From Ferruginibacter sp. (lineage in GTDB: Bacteria > Bacteroidota > Bacteroidia > Chitinophagales > Chitinophagaceae), in contig JANXVN010000159.1 of NCBI GenBank assembly GCA_025351645.1, positions 1 to 54,772 of the forward strand: DNA of 54,772 nucleotides, read 5' to 3'. The translations under genes and the position numbers were made by a program. A model generated the notes under the pieces. The model ran no database searches. It was not told the origin of the DNA and saw only the letters and a list, made by a program, of their open reading frames with translations. Positions 40,103 to 49,819 of the stretch are shown here, in pieces. The number at the start of each line of letters is the position of its first letter. Position 1 is the first letter of the stretch.

Positions 40103-41218
40103 ATGAGTACAAAAGGAAAAGTTTTAATGGCCATGAGCGGCGGTATAGACAGTACCGTAGCGGCTCTTATGCTGCATAAACAAGGTTATGATGTTGTAGG
40201 GATTACCATGAAAACATGGGATTATGCAACCAGCGTAGGCACAACAGGCAAAAAGGAAACTGGTTGTTGCAACCTTGATAGTTTTAACGATGCCCGCCAG
40301 GCGGCGGTGCAACACGGCTTTCCGCATTTTATTTTAGACATAAGGGAAGAGTTTGGCGATTTTGTAATTGATAATTTTATAGAAGAATACATTGCCGGCC
40401 GCACGCCTAACCCATGTGTGATGTGCAATACGCATATTAAGTGGCGGGCATTACTAAAAAGGGCAGATGCTTTAGGCTGCGACTTTATAGCCACCGGCCA
40501 CTACGCACAAATTCATCAGCATATAAACGGCAGGTATTTTATACGCAAAGGCATTGATGACACAAAAGACCAGAGTTATGTACTGTGGGGCTTACAGCAA
40601 GATTTATTAAGCAGGACATTGTTGCCATTGGGCACTTACCATAAAAGCGAAATTCGCCATATGGCGCACGATTTTGGCTACCCCGAGCTGGCAAAAAAAG
40701 CTGAAAGCTATGAAATTTGTTTTGTGCCCGATAACGATTATCGGGGGTTTTTGAGGCGCAATGTTGAAGGATTGGAAGAAAGAGTAAATGGTGGTAATTT
40801 TGTAGATAAATCTGGTAAAATATTGGGGCAACATAAAGGTTACCCTTTTTACACAATCGGCCAACGCAAAGGGCTGGATATCGCTCTTGGCAAACCCGCT
40901 TTTGTAACCAATATAGATGCCGATACCAATACCATTGTTTTGGGTGAAGAAGAAGACCTAAAAGGCGATGATATGATGGTTGCCAAAATAAACTGGATAA
41001 AATATGATGGCCTTACAGAAGGCATGGAAGTACTTACCAAAATACGTTATAAGGATAAAGGCGCATTAAGTAACTTGCATACATACCAAAATGGCGTTAA
41101 TGTTCGTTTTTACGAAAACGTAAAAGGTATAACGCCCGGACAAAGCGCTGTTTTTTACGAAGGCGATGATGTTATTGGTGGTGGCATTATTCAGCGTAAT
41201 AAACCACTTTTTGTTTAA
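40103..41218 (+). CDS. mnmA: tRNA-specific 2-thiouridylase
   Basis: It places sulphur on U34 of Lys/Glu/Gln tRNAs. The PP-loop SGGIDSTVAALML is near residue 12. The catalytic cysteines are in NPCVMCNTHIKW (Cys108, with Cys105 nearby) and YEICFVPDNDYRGFL (Cys206), and ATGHYAQ is the adenylation-site motif. At 371 aa it is typical. The C-terminal beta-barrel contains YTIGQRKGLDIALGKPAFV. Confidence 0.96.
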   Translation: MSTKGKVLMAMSGGIDSTVAALMLHKQGYDVVGITMKTWDYATSVGTTGKKETGCCNLDSFNDARQAAVQHGFPHFILDIREEFGDFVIDNFIEEYIAGRTPNPCVMCNTHIKWRALLKRADALGCDFIATGHYAQIHQHINGRYFIRKGIDDTKDQSYVLWGLQQDLLSRTLLPLGTYHKSEIRHMAHDFGYPELAKKAESYEICFVPDNDYRGFLRRNVEGLEERVNGGNFVDKSGKILGQHKGYPFYTIGQRKGLDIALGKPAFVTNIDADTNTIVLGEEEDLKGDDMMVAKINWIKYDGLTEGMEVLTKIRYKDKGALSNLHTYQNGVNVRFYENVKGITPGQSAVFYEGDDVIGGGIIQRNKPLFV

Positions 41219-41252
41219 AATAATTCTTACATAAGCCAACCCGTCTGTTTTT

Positions 41253-41990
41253 ATGAAAAAAAATATTTTATTGCCTGCCATGCTTTTGGTGCTTATTTTT
41301 AGTGCGTGCAGCAAAAAAACAGAGCATCTTACATTCGCTGCTATTAGCGATTATGCACCTTTAATACCAGGCAAATACATAACATACCAGCTGGATTCAT
41401 TAATTTTTGCAGATAATGTAATCCCTTATGATAGGGTATATAGTTATCAGGTTAAGCAGCTTGTAATGGATACAGTAACCGATAATTTAGGGAGAAAAGG
41501 ATTTAGCATAAGAAGGTACATACGAAAAACAGCTGCAGATACCTGGGTACCTGATAATACTTTTTTTGCGGTAAATACTGGCAATACTTTTGAATTTATA
41601 GAAAATAACCTTCGCTATTTAAAGCTTACAGAACCGTTAGTAAATGGTGGTACCTGGAAAGGCAACAGCTTTATCGACACAAAATCTTCTACTACTAATT
41701 TTCAATATCTTGATAATTGGGACTATACTTATGATAGCCTGAATACACATTTAGTATTGGGCAATATCAATTTAGACAGTACTTTAAAAGTAGCAGAGAG
41801 CGATTATAGTGACGGATTCTTTACTGACACTACTTTTCACACAACAACTTATAGTTCATCTAATTATAGTAAAGGGATTGGATTAGTTTACCATCGTTTT
41901 TTTCATCAAGAATATCAGCCGTCTACGCCAGGCACCCCTAGCTATAGTGTTGGTTACGGCGTTACACTTACCATGATAGACCATAACTAA
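41253..41990 (+). CDS. Hypothetical lipoprotein
   Basis: A 245-aa protein with a clear lipoprotein signal (LLPAMLLVLIFSACSKK, Cys at about residue 20). The mature part is beta-rich, starting AAISDYAPLIPGKYITYQLD, a pattern seen in Bacteroidota lipoproteins of unknown function. It lies 34 bases after mnmA and 61 bases before the subtilase gene on the same strand, so it may be cotranscribed with either. No enzymatic motif was recognised. Confidence 0.75.
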   Translation: MKKNILLPAMLLVLIFSACSKKTEHLTFAAISDYAPLIPGKYITYQLDSLIFADNVIPYDRVYSYQVKQLVMDTVTDNLGRKGFSIRRYIRKTAADTWVPDNTFFAVNTGNTFEFIENNLRYLKLTEPLVNGGTWKGNSFIDTKSSTTNFQYLDNWDYTYDSLNTHLVLGNINLDSTLKVAESDYSDGFFTDTTFHTTTYSSSNYSKGIGLVYHRFFHQEYQPSTPGTPSYSVGYGVTLTMIDHN

Positions 41991-42051
41991 AGCCACTTCT
42001 TTATTTCTTTTTATATTTAATACTAAATCATCCCCCTAATTACAGTATAAT

Positions 42052-44025
42052 ATGAAGAAGTCAATATTTTATTTTTTACTAATTTTTATTGTTGGCACTA
42101 CCAGTAGTTACGCTCAGTTTTCCCGTTATATAATCCGTTTAAAAGATAAGGCAGGCAGCAGCTTTACTATTAGCAATCCGGTTCAATACCTTACCCAGCG
42201 TGCCATTGACAGGCGAAAACGCTATAATATCAGCATAGACCAAACTGACTTGCCGGTTATTGGGGCTTACATTGATAGCATCCGTTTATCTGGCGCTGTT
42301 ACTATTTTAAATGTTAGCAAATGGTTTAACCAGGTATGCATACAAACAACAGACGCAGCAGCTTTAACCAAAATTAATTCCTTCTCATTTGTGCTATCCT
42401 CATCGCCCATTGCAGCAAGGGCAAATAATCAAATTTCAATAATAAATAAGTTTGCAACTGAGCCGGCACCAGCCATTTTACCCAACAATAATTTACGCCA
42501 GCAAGGCACGGCAGATTATTATAACTATGGCCAATCTTACGGACAGATAAATTTAAATAATACGGAGTTTTTGCACAACCACGGTTTTAGGGGAGAAGGC
42601 ATGCAAATGTCTATAATGGATGCAGGCTTTTTAAATTATAAAACTTTACCAACTTTTGATAGTGTGCGCAATAATAATCAAATACTCGGCACCTGGGATT
42701 TTGTGGCAAATACGGAAGATGTAAACAACGTTGCTACGGGCGCACATGGCGTTGAGTGTTTCAGCACCATATCGGCCAATAACCCCGGCACATTTGTGGG
42801 CACGGCACCAAAAACATCTTTTTATTTATTTCGTACCGAAGATGTTAACAGCGAATACCCGGTAGAAGAACAAAATTGGGCTGCAGCAGCAGAACGGGCT
42901 GATAGTTTAGGGGTAGATGTATTTTCTGTTTCTTTAGGCTATAATACCTTTGATAGTAGCAGGTTCGATTATACCTACTCAGATATGGACGGCCATACCA
43001 CCCTTATGGCAAGGGCTGCAAACATGGCTGCAAGAAAAGGCATTGTAACAGTGGTAGCAAATGGCAATGAAGGCGGCAATAGCTGGCATTACCTTACCAC
43101 ACCTGCAGATGCAGATAGTGTTGTAGCAGTTGGCGCTGTAAACGTTGCCCGGCAAATAGCCAGCTTTAGCAGCTATGGCCCAAGTAGCGATGGGCAAATA
43201 AAGCCAGATGTTGCCGCAGTTGGTGCTTACGCAGTAGTAGCCAACGCAAATACCGGTGCGCCAACATATGGCAATGGCACCTCCTTTGCATGCCCTATTA
43301 TGGCAGGGCTTACCACATGTTTATGGCAGGCTTTTCCGGAAGTTAACAATATGGCCATTATCGATGCATTGCACTATGCCGGAGATAAATACACATCGCC
43401 AGATAACCGCACCGGATATGGCATACCCGATTCAAAAAAAGCTTTTGTTCATCTTATAAAAAAATTATTCTCGCAGCAAATTGCTATTAATAATACCTGC
43501 AAAACAACTATAAGCCTAACCGTTAAAACAGCTTCGGACATGAGCATTTTTATACAAAGGAAATTGCCTGCGGATGCTGATTATGTAACCATCGCCACTA
43601 AAAATATTACCAGCAGTTTTATGGCAAATAATTTTGCTTACGTAGATGACCTTAGTAGTATTGCGATAAATTCCAGCATAAAGTACCGTTTTAAAATGTC
43701 CATTACAGCAGATACCACTTTTTATTTAGATTCGGCTACAGTTAATTATATACAGCCCTGCACAGGTATAATAACAGATAGTATTATTGTTACCCCAAAC
43801 CCGGTTACAGACAACCTTTCAGTAATAATAAAAAGAACTACGCCTGTGCAAGCTGCCATTGAAGTGTATGCCGAAAACGGGCAAAAATTGTACAGCCTTG
43901 TTAACCAAACTGTAACTGGAAGCACAACCTTTTTAGTGCCTATGAAAAAACTTAGCCACGGAGTTTATTTTGTATCGGTTTTTATTGACAATAAAAAAAT
44001 AATTACCAAAAGGGTGATACGTTAA
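42052..44025 (+). CDS. Secreted S8 (subtilisin-like) peptidase with T9SS sorting domain
   Basis: A 657-aa protein with a signal peptide ending SSYAQ, then a propeptide-like region and a subtilase domain. The catalytic triad appears as Asp190 (MSIMDAGF), His232 (TGAHGVECF) and Ser411 (GNGTSFACPIMAG). After a beta-rich spacer the C-terminus from about 580 (TPNPVTDNLSVII ... LSHGVYFVSVFIDNKKIITK then RVIR) is a type A T9SS sorting domain, so it should be exported to the cell surface. It converges on the next gene with one base between stops. Confidence 0.92.
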   Translation: MKKSIFYFLLIFIVGTTSSYAQFSRYIIRLKDKAGSSFTISNPVQYLTQRAIDRRKRYNISIDQTDLPVIGAYIDSIRLSGAVTILNVSKWFNQVCIQTTDAAALTKINSFSFVLSSSPIAARANNQISIINKFATEPAPAILPNNNLRQQGTADYYNYGQSYGQINLNNTEFLHNHGFRGEGMQMSIMDAGFLNYKTLPTFDSVRNNNQILGTWDFVANTEDVNNVATGAHGVECFSTISANNPGTFVGTAPKTSFYLFRTEDVNSEYPVEEQNWAAAAERADSLGVDVFSVSLGYNTFDSSRFDYTYSDMDGHTTLMARAANMAARKGIVTVVANGNEGGNSWHYLTTPADADSVVAVGAVNVARQIASFSSYGPSSDGQIKPDVAAVGAYAVVANANTGAPTYGNGTSFACPIMAGLTTCLWQAFPEVNNMAIIDALHYAGDKYTSPDNRTGYGIPDSKKAFVHLIKKLFSQQIAINNTCKTTISLTVKTASDMSIFIQRKLPADADYVTIATKNITSSFMANNFAYVDDLSSIAINSSIKYRFKMSITADTTFYLDSATVNYIQPCTGIITDSIIVTPNPVTDNLSVIIKRTTPVQAAIEVYAENGQKLYSLVNQTVTGSTTFLVPMKKLSHGVYFVSVFIDNKKIITKRVIR

Positions 44026-44026
44026 A

Positions 44027-45214
44027 TTATTTTTTAAAGATGGCTACAAACATAGTGTCCGCCCTCTTATCAAAACCCTTTAATAATTGTTGATTCAATA
44101 AATTTAAACCGAGGTTTTGTTGTATAAAATTGGCAATAGCTTCATTTTCTTCTTTAAAAACTGAGCAGGTAATATAAACAAATACGCCGCCAGGCATAAG
44201 TTGAAGTGATACGTTTTCAACAATACGTTTTTGCCTGTCGCTGTATTCTTTAATAGAATCTTCTTTAAAAAAACACACTTGTTCAGGTGTCCTTCCCCAT
44301 GTGCCGCTGCCGGTGCAGGGTGCGTCGCAAATTATAAGCTGGTACTGGGCCGCTGGTGGTTTTGTATGGATATTGCTACTATCTTCAATAAAATAGGCAT
44401 ATTCTTTTATGTTGGCCCTTTTAAAACGCTGGTGCAGGTTCAGCATAATGTTCAGGCGAATGTCGGATACAGTAAGGCTTATCTTACTCTTTAAAGTATC
44501 ATACAATAAAATAGATTTTCCACCACTAGCGGCGCAACAATCCCACACAGCTAAGGCTGTCCCTTGTAAGGTTGATGGAAAAAGGGAGGCTTCGTGCAGG
44601 CGCAGGTAATCTAATACTTGCTGAGAAATATAATCCTGCACAACCACTTCTTTATCAACTATAAAAAAATCTGCAATATTGGTAGCTGATGGCAGCTCAA
44701 TGCAATTACCCTTTAATAATTGATGGGGCAGCTGCGATTTTTTTAGTTTTTTAAGTGTGGTAACCCTACATTGCGGCCGGATGCGCAAAAAGAGAAAAGG
44801 CTGTACCAACATAGCCTGGCAATAGGTTTCCTGTGATATTGCTTCGCTTAAAACATTTTTAAAAGGAAAAATTTGCGTAAGGGAAAATGTATTCTTTATA
44901 AGAATCAATTTTTCATTCAATGGCAAGTGGATTAGCTTATTCCATTCCGGCTGTATATGCCCTAAAAAAGTAGAAGGTGTTTGTTCACATAAAAATGTGG
45001 CCATTATTATCCGCTCTTCTGCCGATGCATTTTTTAAAGCAAAGCCAAGGCGAAAATAATTATAGCAAAGCGCTGCTATTTGCCTGCGGTCGCTGGAGCC
45101 ATATTTCTTTTCTTTTGAAAAAAAATTTTTTATAAAAATAGCAAAAGGCTGCTCTCCTTTATACGATGCTATTAAATTGATGGAAGAGTTGATGTAGGAA
45201 TGATAACGGCTCAT
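44027..45214 (-). CDS. RsmB/NOP-type RNA cytosine-C5 methyltransferase
   Basis: An m5C methyltransferase probably acting on rRNA (395 aa). VWDCCAASGGKSILLYDTL is the SAM motif (AASGGK where most have AAPGGK), and the catalytic Cys residues lie in ICDAPCTGSGTWGR and YITCSVFKEENEAI. The N-terminal half is a helical RsmB-like domain. The start MSRYHSYINSS at 45214 is chosen because a perfect TATTTTTG box ends 6 bases upstream; the longer reading frame to 45283 would start before the promoter. Confidence 0.87.
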   Translation of the reverse strand: MSRYHSYINSSINLIASYKGEQPFAIFIKNFFSKEKKYGSSDRRQIAALCYNYFRLGFALKNASAEERIIMATFLCEQTPSTFLGHIQPEWNKLIHLPLNEKLILIKNTFSLTQIFPFKNVLSEAISQETYCQAMLVQPFLFLRIRPQCRVTTLKKLKKSQLPHQLLKGNCIELPSATNIADFFIVDKEVVVQDYISQQVLDYLRLHEASLFPSTLQGTALAVWDCCAASGGKSILLYDTLKSKISLTVSDIRLNIMLNLHQRFKRANIKEYAYFIEDSSNIHTKPPAAQYQLIICDAPCTGSGTWGRTPEQVCFFKEDSIKEYSDRQKRIVENVSLQLMPGGVFVYITCSVFKEENEAIANFIQQNLGLNLLNQQLLKGFDKRADTMFVAIFKK

Positions 45215-45220
45215 TAAGTA

Positions 45221-45228
45221 CAAAAATA
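45221..45228 (-). promoter_or_regulatory. -7 promoter box TATTTTTG of the RsmB-type gene
   Basis: Exact TAnnTTTG match ending 6 bases before the ATG at 45214, implying a very short or absent mRNA leader. No good -33 TTTG at standard spacing. Confidence 0.55.
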
Positions 45229-45344
45229 TAAACTGTTGTTGACTCTTTGCTTTTAGTTTTTGTTGATGCAATGCTGAAGGCATGTATCAATCAAAAAAAT
45301 AAACCAATATTTTAGCAACGGATACTAAAATATTGGTTTGTATA

Positions 45345-46559
45345 TTATAATTCTAATAAACTCTTAACAGGGTCTTTGCCAAATAAAAGCAATGCGGGGT
45401 TTTCTAATAATTCTTTTACCCTTACCAAAAAGCTTACAGATTCCCTACCGTCAATAATACGGTGGTCGTAGCTTAAAGCCAGATACATCATAGGCTTTAT
45501 AACAACCTGCCCGTTAACGGCCATTGGCCTATCCTGAATTTTATGCATGCCTAAAATAGCACTCTGGGGTATGTTGATGATAGGCGTACTCATTAAAGAG
45601 CCAAAAACACCGCCGTTAGTAACGGTAAAAGTACCGCCACTCATTTCATCAATCGTTAGCTTATTTTCTTTGGCTTTTGTTGCCAGTTCCACCACTTTCT
45701 TTTCTATTTCTGCCATGCTTAAACTTTCTGCATTGCGTATAACCGGCACCACAAGGCCTTTGGGCGCAGAAACTGCAATCGACACATCGCAGAAATCGTT
45801 GAATTTTATATTTTCCCCATCAAGGCTGGCATTTACTGCTGGCCATTCCTGCAGGGCAAAGCAGCAGGCTTTTGTAAAAAAACTCATAAAACCCAGGTTA
45901 ACACCATGGATTTCTTTAAACTTATCTTTATTTTTTGACCTTATTTCCATGATGGCGCTCATATCCACTTCATTAAAAGTGGTAAGCATTGCCGTAGTAT
46001 TTTTTGCTTCTACCAGCCTGCGGCTGATGGTCTTGCGCAGGTTACTCATTTTTTCTGTGCGGCTATTTCTTCCAAATAGCTCTACGCCAGGCTTACGGCC
46101 AGGGTTATTAATGGCTTGCAACACATCTTGCTTAACTATTTTGCCGTTGCTGCCGCTGGCAACTACTGTTTTTACATCTACTTTTTTATCTGCTATAATT
46201 GCAGCTGCAACCGGTGTGGCTTTTACCTCTGCATTTACTGCTGCTGGCGGTGCAGCTGGTGTTTCTTTTTTTGCCGCTGCCGACGGTGCCGCCGCTGGTA
46301 CTGCATTCGCTTCTGGTTTTGCGGCATCTGTATCAATTGTACAAGCAAGGTCGCCAATTTTTAATGTATCACCTTCGGCAGCTACAATTTTTAGTATGCC
46401 TGCTTGTTCTGCATTAATTTCAAAAGTAGCTTTTTCACTTTCCAATTCTGCCATTACTTCATCCCTATTTACCCATTCACCATCTTTTTTTAGCCATTTT
46501 ACAAGGGTTACCTCTGTTATGCTTTCCCCTACGGAAGGGACTTTTATTTCTATTGCCAT
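45345..46559 (-). CDS. odhB: Dihydrolipoyl succinyltransferase, E2 of 2-oxoglutarate dehydrogenase
   Basis: 404 aa: an N-terminal lipoyl domain (lipoyl Lys in [13 protein letters not shown], near residue 43), a long Ala/Pro linker ([20 protein letters not shown]), a peripheral-subunit binding segment ([16 protein letters not shown]), and the catalytic domain ending [16 protein letters not shown] with the HxxxDG motif. It transfers succinyl groups to CoA. The partner E1 gene sucA is 3.3 kb away on the same strand, separated by two surface-protein genes on the other strand. Confidence 0.94.
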   Translation of the reverse strand: MAIEIKVPSVGESITEVTLVKWLKKDGEWVNRDEVMAELESEKATFEINAEQAGILKIVAAEGDTLKIGDLACTIDTDAAKPEANAVPAAAPSAAAKKETPAAPPAAVNAEVKATPVAAAIIADKKVDVKTVVASGSNGKIVKQDVLQAINNPGRKPGVELFGRNSRTEKMSNLRKTISRRLVEAKNTTAMLTTFNEVDMSAIMEIRSKNKDKFKEIHGVNLGFMSFFTKACCFALQEWPAVNASLDGENIKFNDFCDVSIAVSAPKGLVVPVIRNAESLSMAEIEKKVVELATKAKENKLTIDEMSGGTFTVTNGGVFGSLMSTPIINIPQSAILGMHKIQDRPMAVNGQVVIKPMMYLALSYDHRIIDGRESVSFLVRVKELLENPALLLFGKDPVKSLLEL

Positions 46560-46799
46560 TGTATTTATTTAGTTGTGCAAATTTCGGTTAATTTGTAGGA
46601 TTATAAAAAATCGTTTTAATAAAATTACCTTTTTTTAAATTTGTTTTAAATGTAAGGCCTTCTTATCCAATATTTATTACCAAAACACCGTTTACTAAAA
46701 GATTACTGCCATGTAATAAACTTTGTATGATTCTTTTAGATAAAACTCTAATTTTAAATATAAACCATTTTAAATGCATTTCTTGAAAAACATAATTAC

Positions 46800-48395
46800 A
46801 TGAAACTTAAAAAATTATACATAGTAATTGTTTTTTGCATATTTATATACAGGCCGGCAAAAGCTCAGTTGTATATTGATAATGCAATCTTTATTATACA
46901 GCCTGGCGCTACGGTTACCGTTCAGGGTGATATTACCAGCAATACTGATATACAGGGCACAGGCACAGTGCTATTGAAAGGTGCCGCTTTGCAAAATGTA
47001 AGCATGGCAGGCTTTACCATCCCCAACCTGGAAATTGATAATGCCCTTAATGCTACCCTTACCAGCAATACAAAAATTGGCGGCAGCCTGCTGTTTACAA
47101 ACGGTAAAATTATATTAGGCGCCAATAACCTTACCCTTGCTGATGTTGCTACTGTAAGCGGGCAAGGTACTGGCAAGTTTATTGAGACGGATGGGACTGG
47201 ACAGGTTATAAAAAACCTAAGCGCAGATGTTGCCGCTACTGAAATACCAATTGGTTTAGGTACAAGCTACCGCCCGGCATTTATTACTTCAACAGGTACT
47301 TATTCAAGTGCAGCTATTGGGGTTAAAGTGGTAGCCCAAAGCGATATTAGCAAACCTCCTATGATATCTGATTATTTAGCAGTAAACTGGCCTATAACCA
47401 AAACGGGTGTAACTGGTACTGTTGCTGTTGCAGGCCAATATCTTGATGTTACCGATATTTCTGGCAATGAAACAAATTTAAGAGGCTACTTTTTCGATGG
47501 CTCGGACTGGTCATCTGCCGGCGAAACACATGATGCTGCTTTAAATAGAGTAGGCGCACCCGTTACAGCCGCAACTGGTGAAATATCCGGGTTGGATAAA
47601 TTTACGCTTACTAAGGCTAAAGTGTTTTTACAAGGAGCTTATAATACAACAACAGGCGTAATGAGCGATGCGTTAAGGACACCTACTAACCTGATACCGC
47701 TTACAGACCCATACCGAAACGCACCTTATAATTTTGTTGAAGTTGCTAACCCTACAGCTGAAACAGCTGCTGCCAGCGTGTTTGCAGACCAATCTAATGT
47801 AAACAACAATATTGTTGACTGGGTTTTTGTTGAATTAAGGAACAGCACCGTATCGCCGGGAAATACAGTTTTACAAACAAGGAGCGCTTTATTGAAAAGA
47901 GATGGAAATATAGTTGATGTTGACGGCGTAAGCCCGGTAACATTTAATAATACACCTAATGGCAACTACACCATTGCAGTGCGGCACCGTAACCATTTAG
48001 GCATGAGCGCAGACCCTGCTACCAATTTATTAGCACTTGATGAAAAGAAATCTACTGCTGTTTTGTTAGACTTAACAACCGCAGGTGCTACAAAGATTTA
48101 TGGTTCTGCTGGAGCGTTTGCTATTGGTGGTGGCAAAAATTTATTATGGGCTGGCAATGCGAATTTTAATACAAATGTAAAATTTGTAGGTTTGGCCAAT
48201 GATAAAGACTTTATTCTTATAAATACGCTTAACAATAACCCTATACAAGTAATTTCAAATATTTATAGCCCAGCCGATTTAAATATGAACGGAGTTGTTC
48301 GCTTTGTAGGCTTAAATAACGACAAAGATATTTTACTGATAAATGCGTTGGCAAACACACCATCGAACCAAACTCTTCAGGCATTACCAAATTAA
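46800..48395 (+). CDS. Secreted surface protein with C-terminal dockerin-like repeats
   Basis: A 531-aa protein with a signal peptide (LYIVIVFCIFIYRPAKAQ) and a beta-helix-like N-terminal region (QGDITSNTDIQGTGTVLLKG, NATLTSNTKIGGSLLF). Its C-terminus has two related units: GNANFNTNVKFVGLANDKDF and ADLNMNGVVRFVGLNNDKDI. The second resembles the calcium-binding DxNxxGxV loop of dockerin-like repeats in Bacteroidota; the first is degenerate. No T9SS domain of its own was recognised. The gene for a T9SS protein follows after 37 bases. Confidence 0.75.
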   Translation: MKLKKLYIVIVFCIFIYRPAKAQLYIDNAIFIIQPGATVTVQGDITSNTDIQGTGTVLLKGAALQNVSMAGFTIPNLEIDNALNATLTSNTKIGGSLLFTNGKIILGANNLTLADVATVSGQGTGKFIETDGTGQVIKNLSADVAATEIPIGLGTSYRPAFITSTGTYSSAAIGVKVVAQSDISKPPMISDYLAVNWPITKTGVTGTVAVAGQYLDVTDISGNETNLRGYFFDGSDWSSAGETHDAALNRVGAPVTAATGEISGLDKFTLTKAKVFLQGAYNTTTGVMSDALRTPTNLIPLTDPYRNAPYNFVEVANPTAETAAASVFADQSNVNNNIVDWVFVELRNSTVSPGNTVLQTRSALLKRDGNIVDVDGVSPVTFNNTPNGNYTIAVRHRNHLGMSADPATNLLALDEKKSTAVLLDLTTAGATKIYGSAGAFAIGGGKNLLWAGNANFNTNVKFVGLANDKDFILINTLNNNPIQVISNIYSPADLNMNGVVRFVGLNNDKDILLINALANTPSNQTLQALPN

Positions 48396-48432
48396 TTCCA
48401 TTATCCACATTTAATTACTTTTAATTAATCAA

Positions 48433-49593
48433 ATGAAAAAGCTTTTTACTTTAATCACTATTGTTTCGTTTTGCTTTAATAGCTATGCTCAAACAATGCA
48501 AGCAAGCATCGGAACAGGCTCGCAAACAAACAGGGTTAAAATTTACTTACGGTCTACTACTACTTTAACTGCTAATATCTCAACATTGCAGTTTAACATA
48601 GGCATTCCTACAAGTACTACTACTACACCACCCACTATGACCGTGACTTCCGCTGCCTTTGGTATTTCATGGTCTGTATCATCTGCTTACAGTGATGGCG
48701 GCTTTTGGAATTATAATTTAATTACATCCAATAATTTCACCAATAATTTCACTGCAAATATAGAGCAAGAGGCTATGGAGGTTAATTTTACGAACGGCGT
48801 GCCAAATTCAGGTAGTGTTTCTTTAGTTACCTTAAACGGAGGTGGAATATCTCCCAACAATGCACTTTTCTTTTGTTCAGGAAATATCTTTTCAAATGGG
48901 ATGAGCAACTTATACTATACAAGATCAGGGGTTACTGTTGATAATAAAGATAGTTACACAGCAACGCAGGTTGCTGCTACAAGCGCGTCAGCAGGTACAT
49001 CATCTGCCACAATATCCAGCATTATCCTCCCTGTAAAATTCCTAAGCTTTACAGCCACTAAAAAAGATAACAGTGCAATATTAAATTGGCAAATTGAAGA
49101 TGAAAGTGCACTTACCGACCATTACGAAGTAGAAAGAAGCCTTACTGGCACTGGTTTTGAATCAGCAATTGCTATACCTGCAAAAAATAATGGAAAGTCT
49201 GCTAACACCTATACTTTTACGGATGCCAACTTATCTTCTTTACGTTCGTCAGGTGTTGTTTACTACCGTATTAAGCAAATAGATAAAGATGGCAGCGCCG
49301 TTTATACTGAAATAAAAAAAGTTAATATAGATGGCAAGGCATTGGCTGCATCTATATTTCCTAACCCTGTAAAAGGCAAAGCTACCTTATCTGTAAACCT
49401 GATAAATAATGCACCGGTTACCATTTCTATAATTGATGCAAGCGGTAAAAAAGTACAATACATACAAATAGAAGGCTCTAAGGGACTTAACACTAAATTA
49501 ATCGACTTCTCTGTGTTAGCTACGGGAAGCTATAGGGTTCAGGTGCAGACTGCAACTGAAACAATTACATTGCCGGTGATGAAAGGCAACTAA
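48433..49593 (+). CDS. Secreted protein with type A T9SS sorting domain
   Basis: A 386-aa protein. A signal peptide (LFTLITIVSFCFNSYAQ) is followed by a Ser/Thr-rich beta region to about residue 190, then LPVKFLSFTATKKDNSAILN then WQIEDE, a fibronectin-III-like segment common before T9SS domains. The C-terminus SIFPNPVKGKATLSVNLINN ... TGSYRVQVQTATETITLPVM is the sorting domain. It is probably coexpressed with the preceding gene and ends at a terminator (49612-49640). Confidence 0.85.
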   Translation: MKKLFTLITIVSFCFNSYAQTMQASIGTGSQTNRVKIYLRSTTTLTANISTLQFNIGIPTSTTTTPPTMTVTSAAFGISWSVSSAYSDGGFWNYNLITSNNFTNNFTANIEQEAMEVNFTNGVPNSGSVSLVTLNGGGISPNNALFFCSGNIFSNGMSNLYYTRSGVTVDNKDSYTATQVAATSASAGTSSATISSIILPVKFLSFTATKKDNSAILNWQIEDESALTDHYEVERSLTGTGFESAIAIPAKNNGKSANTYTFTDANLSSLRSSGVVYYRIKQIDKDGSAVYTEIKKVNIDGKALAASIFPNPVKGKATLSVNLINNAPVTISIIDASGKKVQYIQIEGSKGLNTKLIDFSVLATGSYRVQVQTATETITLPVMKGN

Positions 49594-49611
49594 AAATATT
49601 AAAACCATTGC

Positions 49612-49640
49612 AAAAGCCCAGTCTATCGACGGGGCTTTTT
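49612..49640 (+). terminator. Terminator after the T9SS protein gene
   Basis: AAAAGCCC (49612-49619) pairs with GGGCTTTT (49632-49639), 12-base loop, T-run. Confidence 0.8.
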
Positions 49641-49645
49641 GCTTT

Positions 49646-49664
49646 CCCCCATCCCCTGAAGGGG
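49646..49664. repeat. GC-rich palindrome CCCCCATCCCCTGAAGGGG
   Basis: Identical over 19 bases to 25782-25800, which lies inside the FAD dehydrogenase reading frame. CCCCT-GA-AGGGG is the palindromic core. Confidence 0.7.
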
Positions 49665-49676
49665 TGAAAGAAGGCA

Positions 49677-49761
49677 ACCTTCCCTTAGCTATTATGGCCT
49701 TTTGCATTTGGCAAAATAAAAAAGTAAGGCGCAAAAAACTATTACTCAAATAAGGGAAGGT
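49677..49761. repeat. 85-bp segment bounded by 11-bp perfect inverted repeats
   Basis: ACCTTCCCTTA (49677-49687) and TAAGGGAAGGT (49751-49761) bound 63 bases with no open frame. The layout resembles a small non-coding mobile element, but no clear target duplication flanks it. Confidence 0.45.
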
Positions 49762-49769
49762 ATAGGCAC

Positions 49770-49798
49770 AAAAAAGCCAGCTTTTAAGCCAGCTTTTT
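49770..49798 (-). terminator. Probable terminator of sucA
   Basis: On the minus strand AAAAAGC and GCTTTTT bound a nested GCTT/AAGC stem and are followed by a T-run. It lies 21 bases downstream of the sucA stop. Confidence 0.55.
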
Positions 49799-49819
49799 AA
49801 AAAAATCCACTTATTTTAT

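Noticed and set aside
45547-46572. A 341-codon plus-strand frame opposite odhB
   Set aside because: It is the antisense of the clear odhB coding sequence. Its length comes from the Ala/Lys-rich composition and it has no family match.
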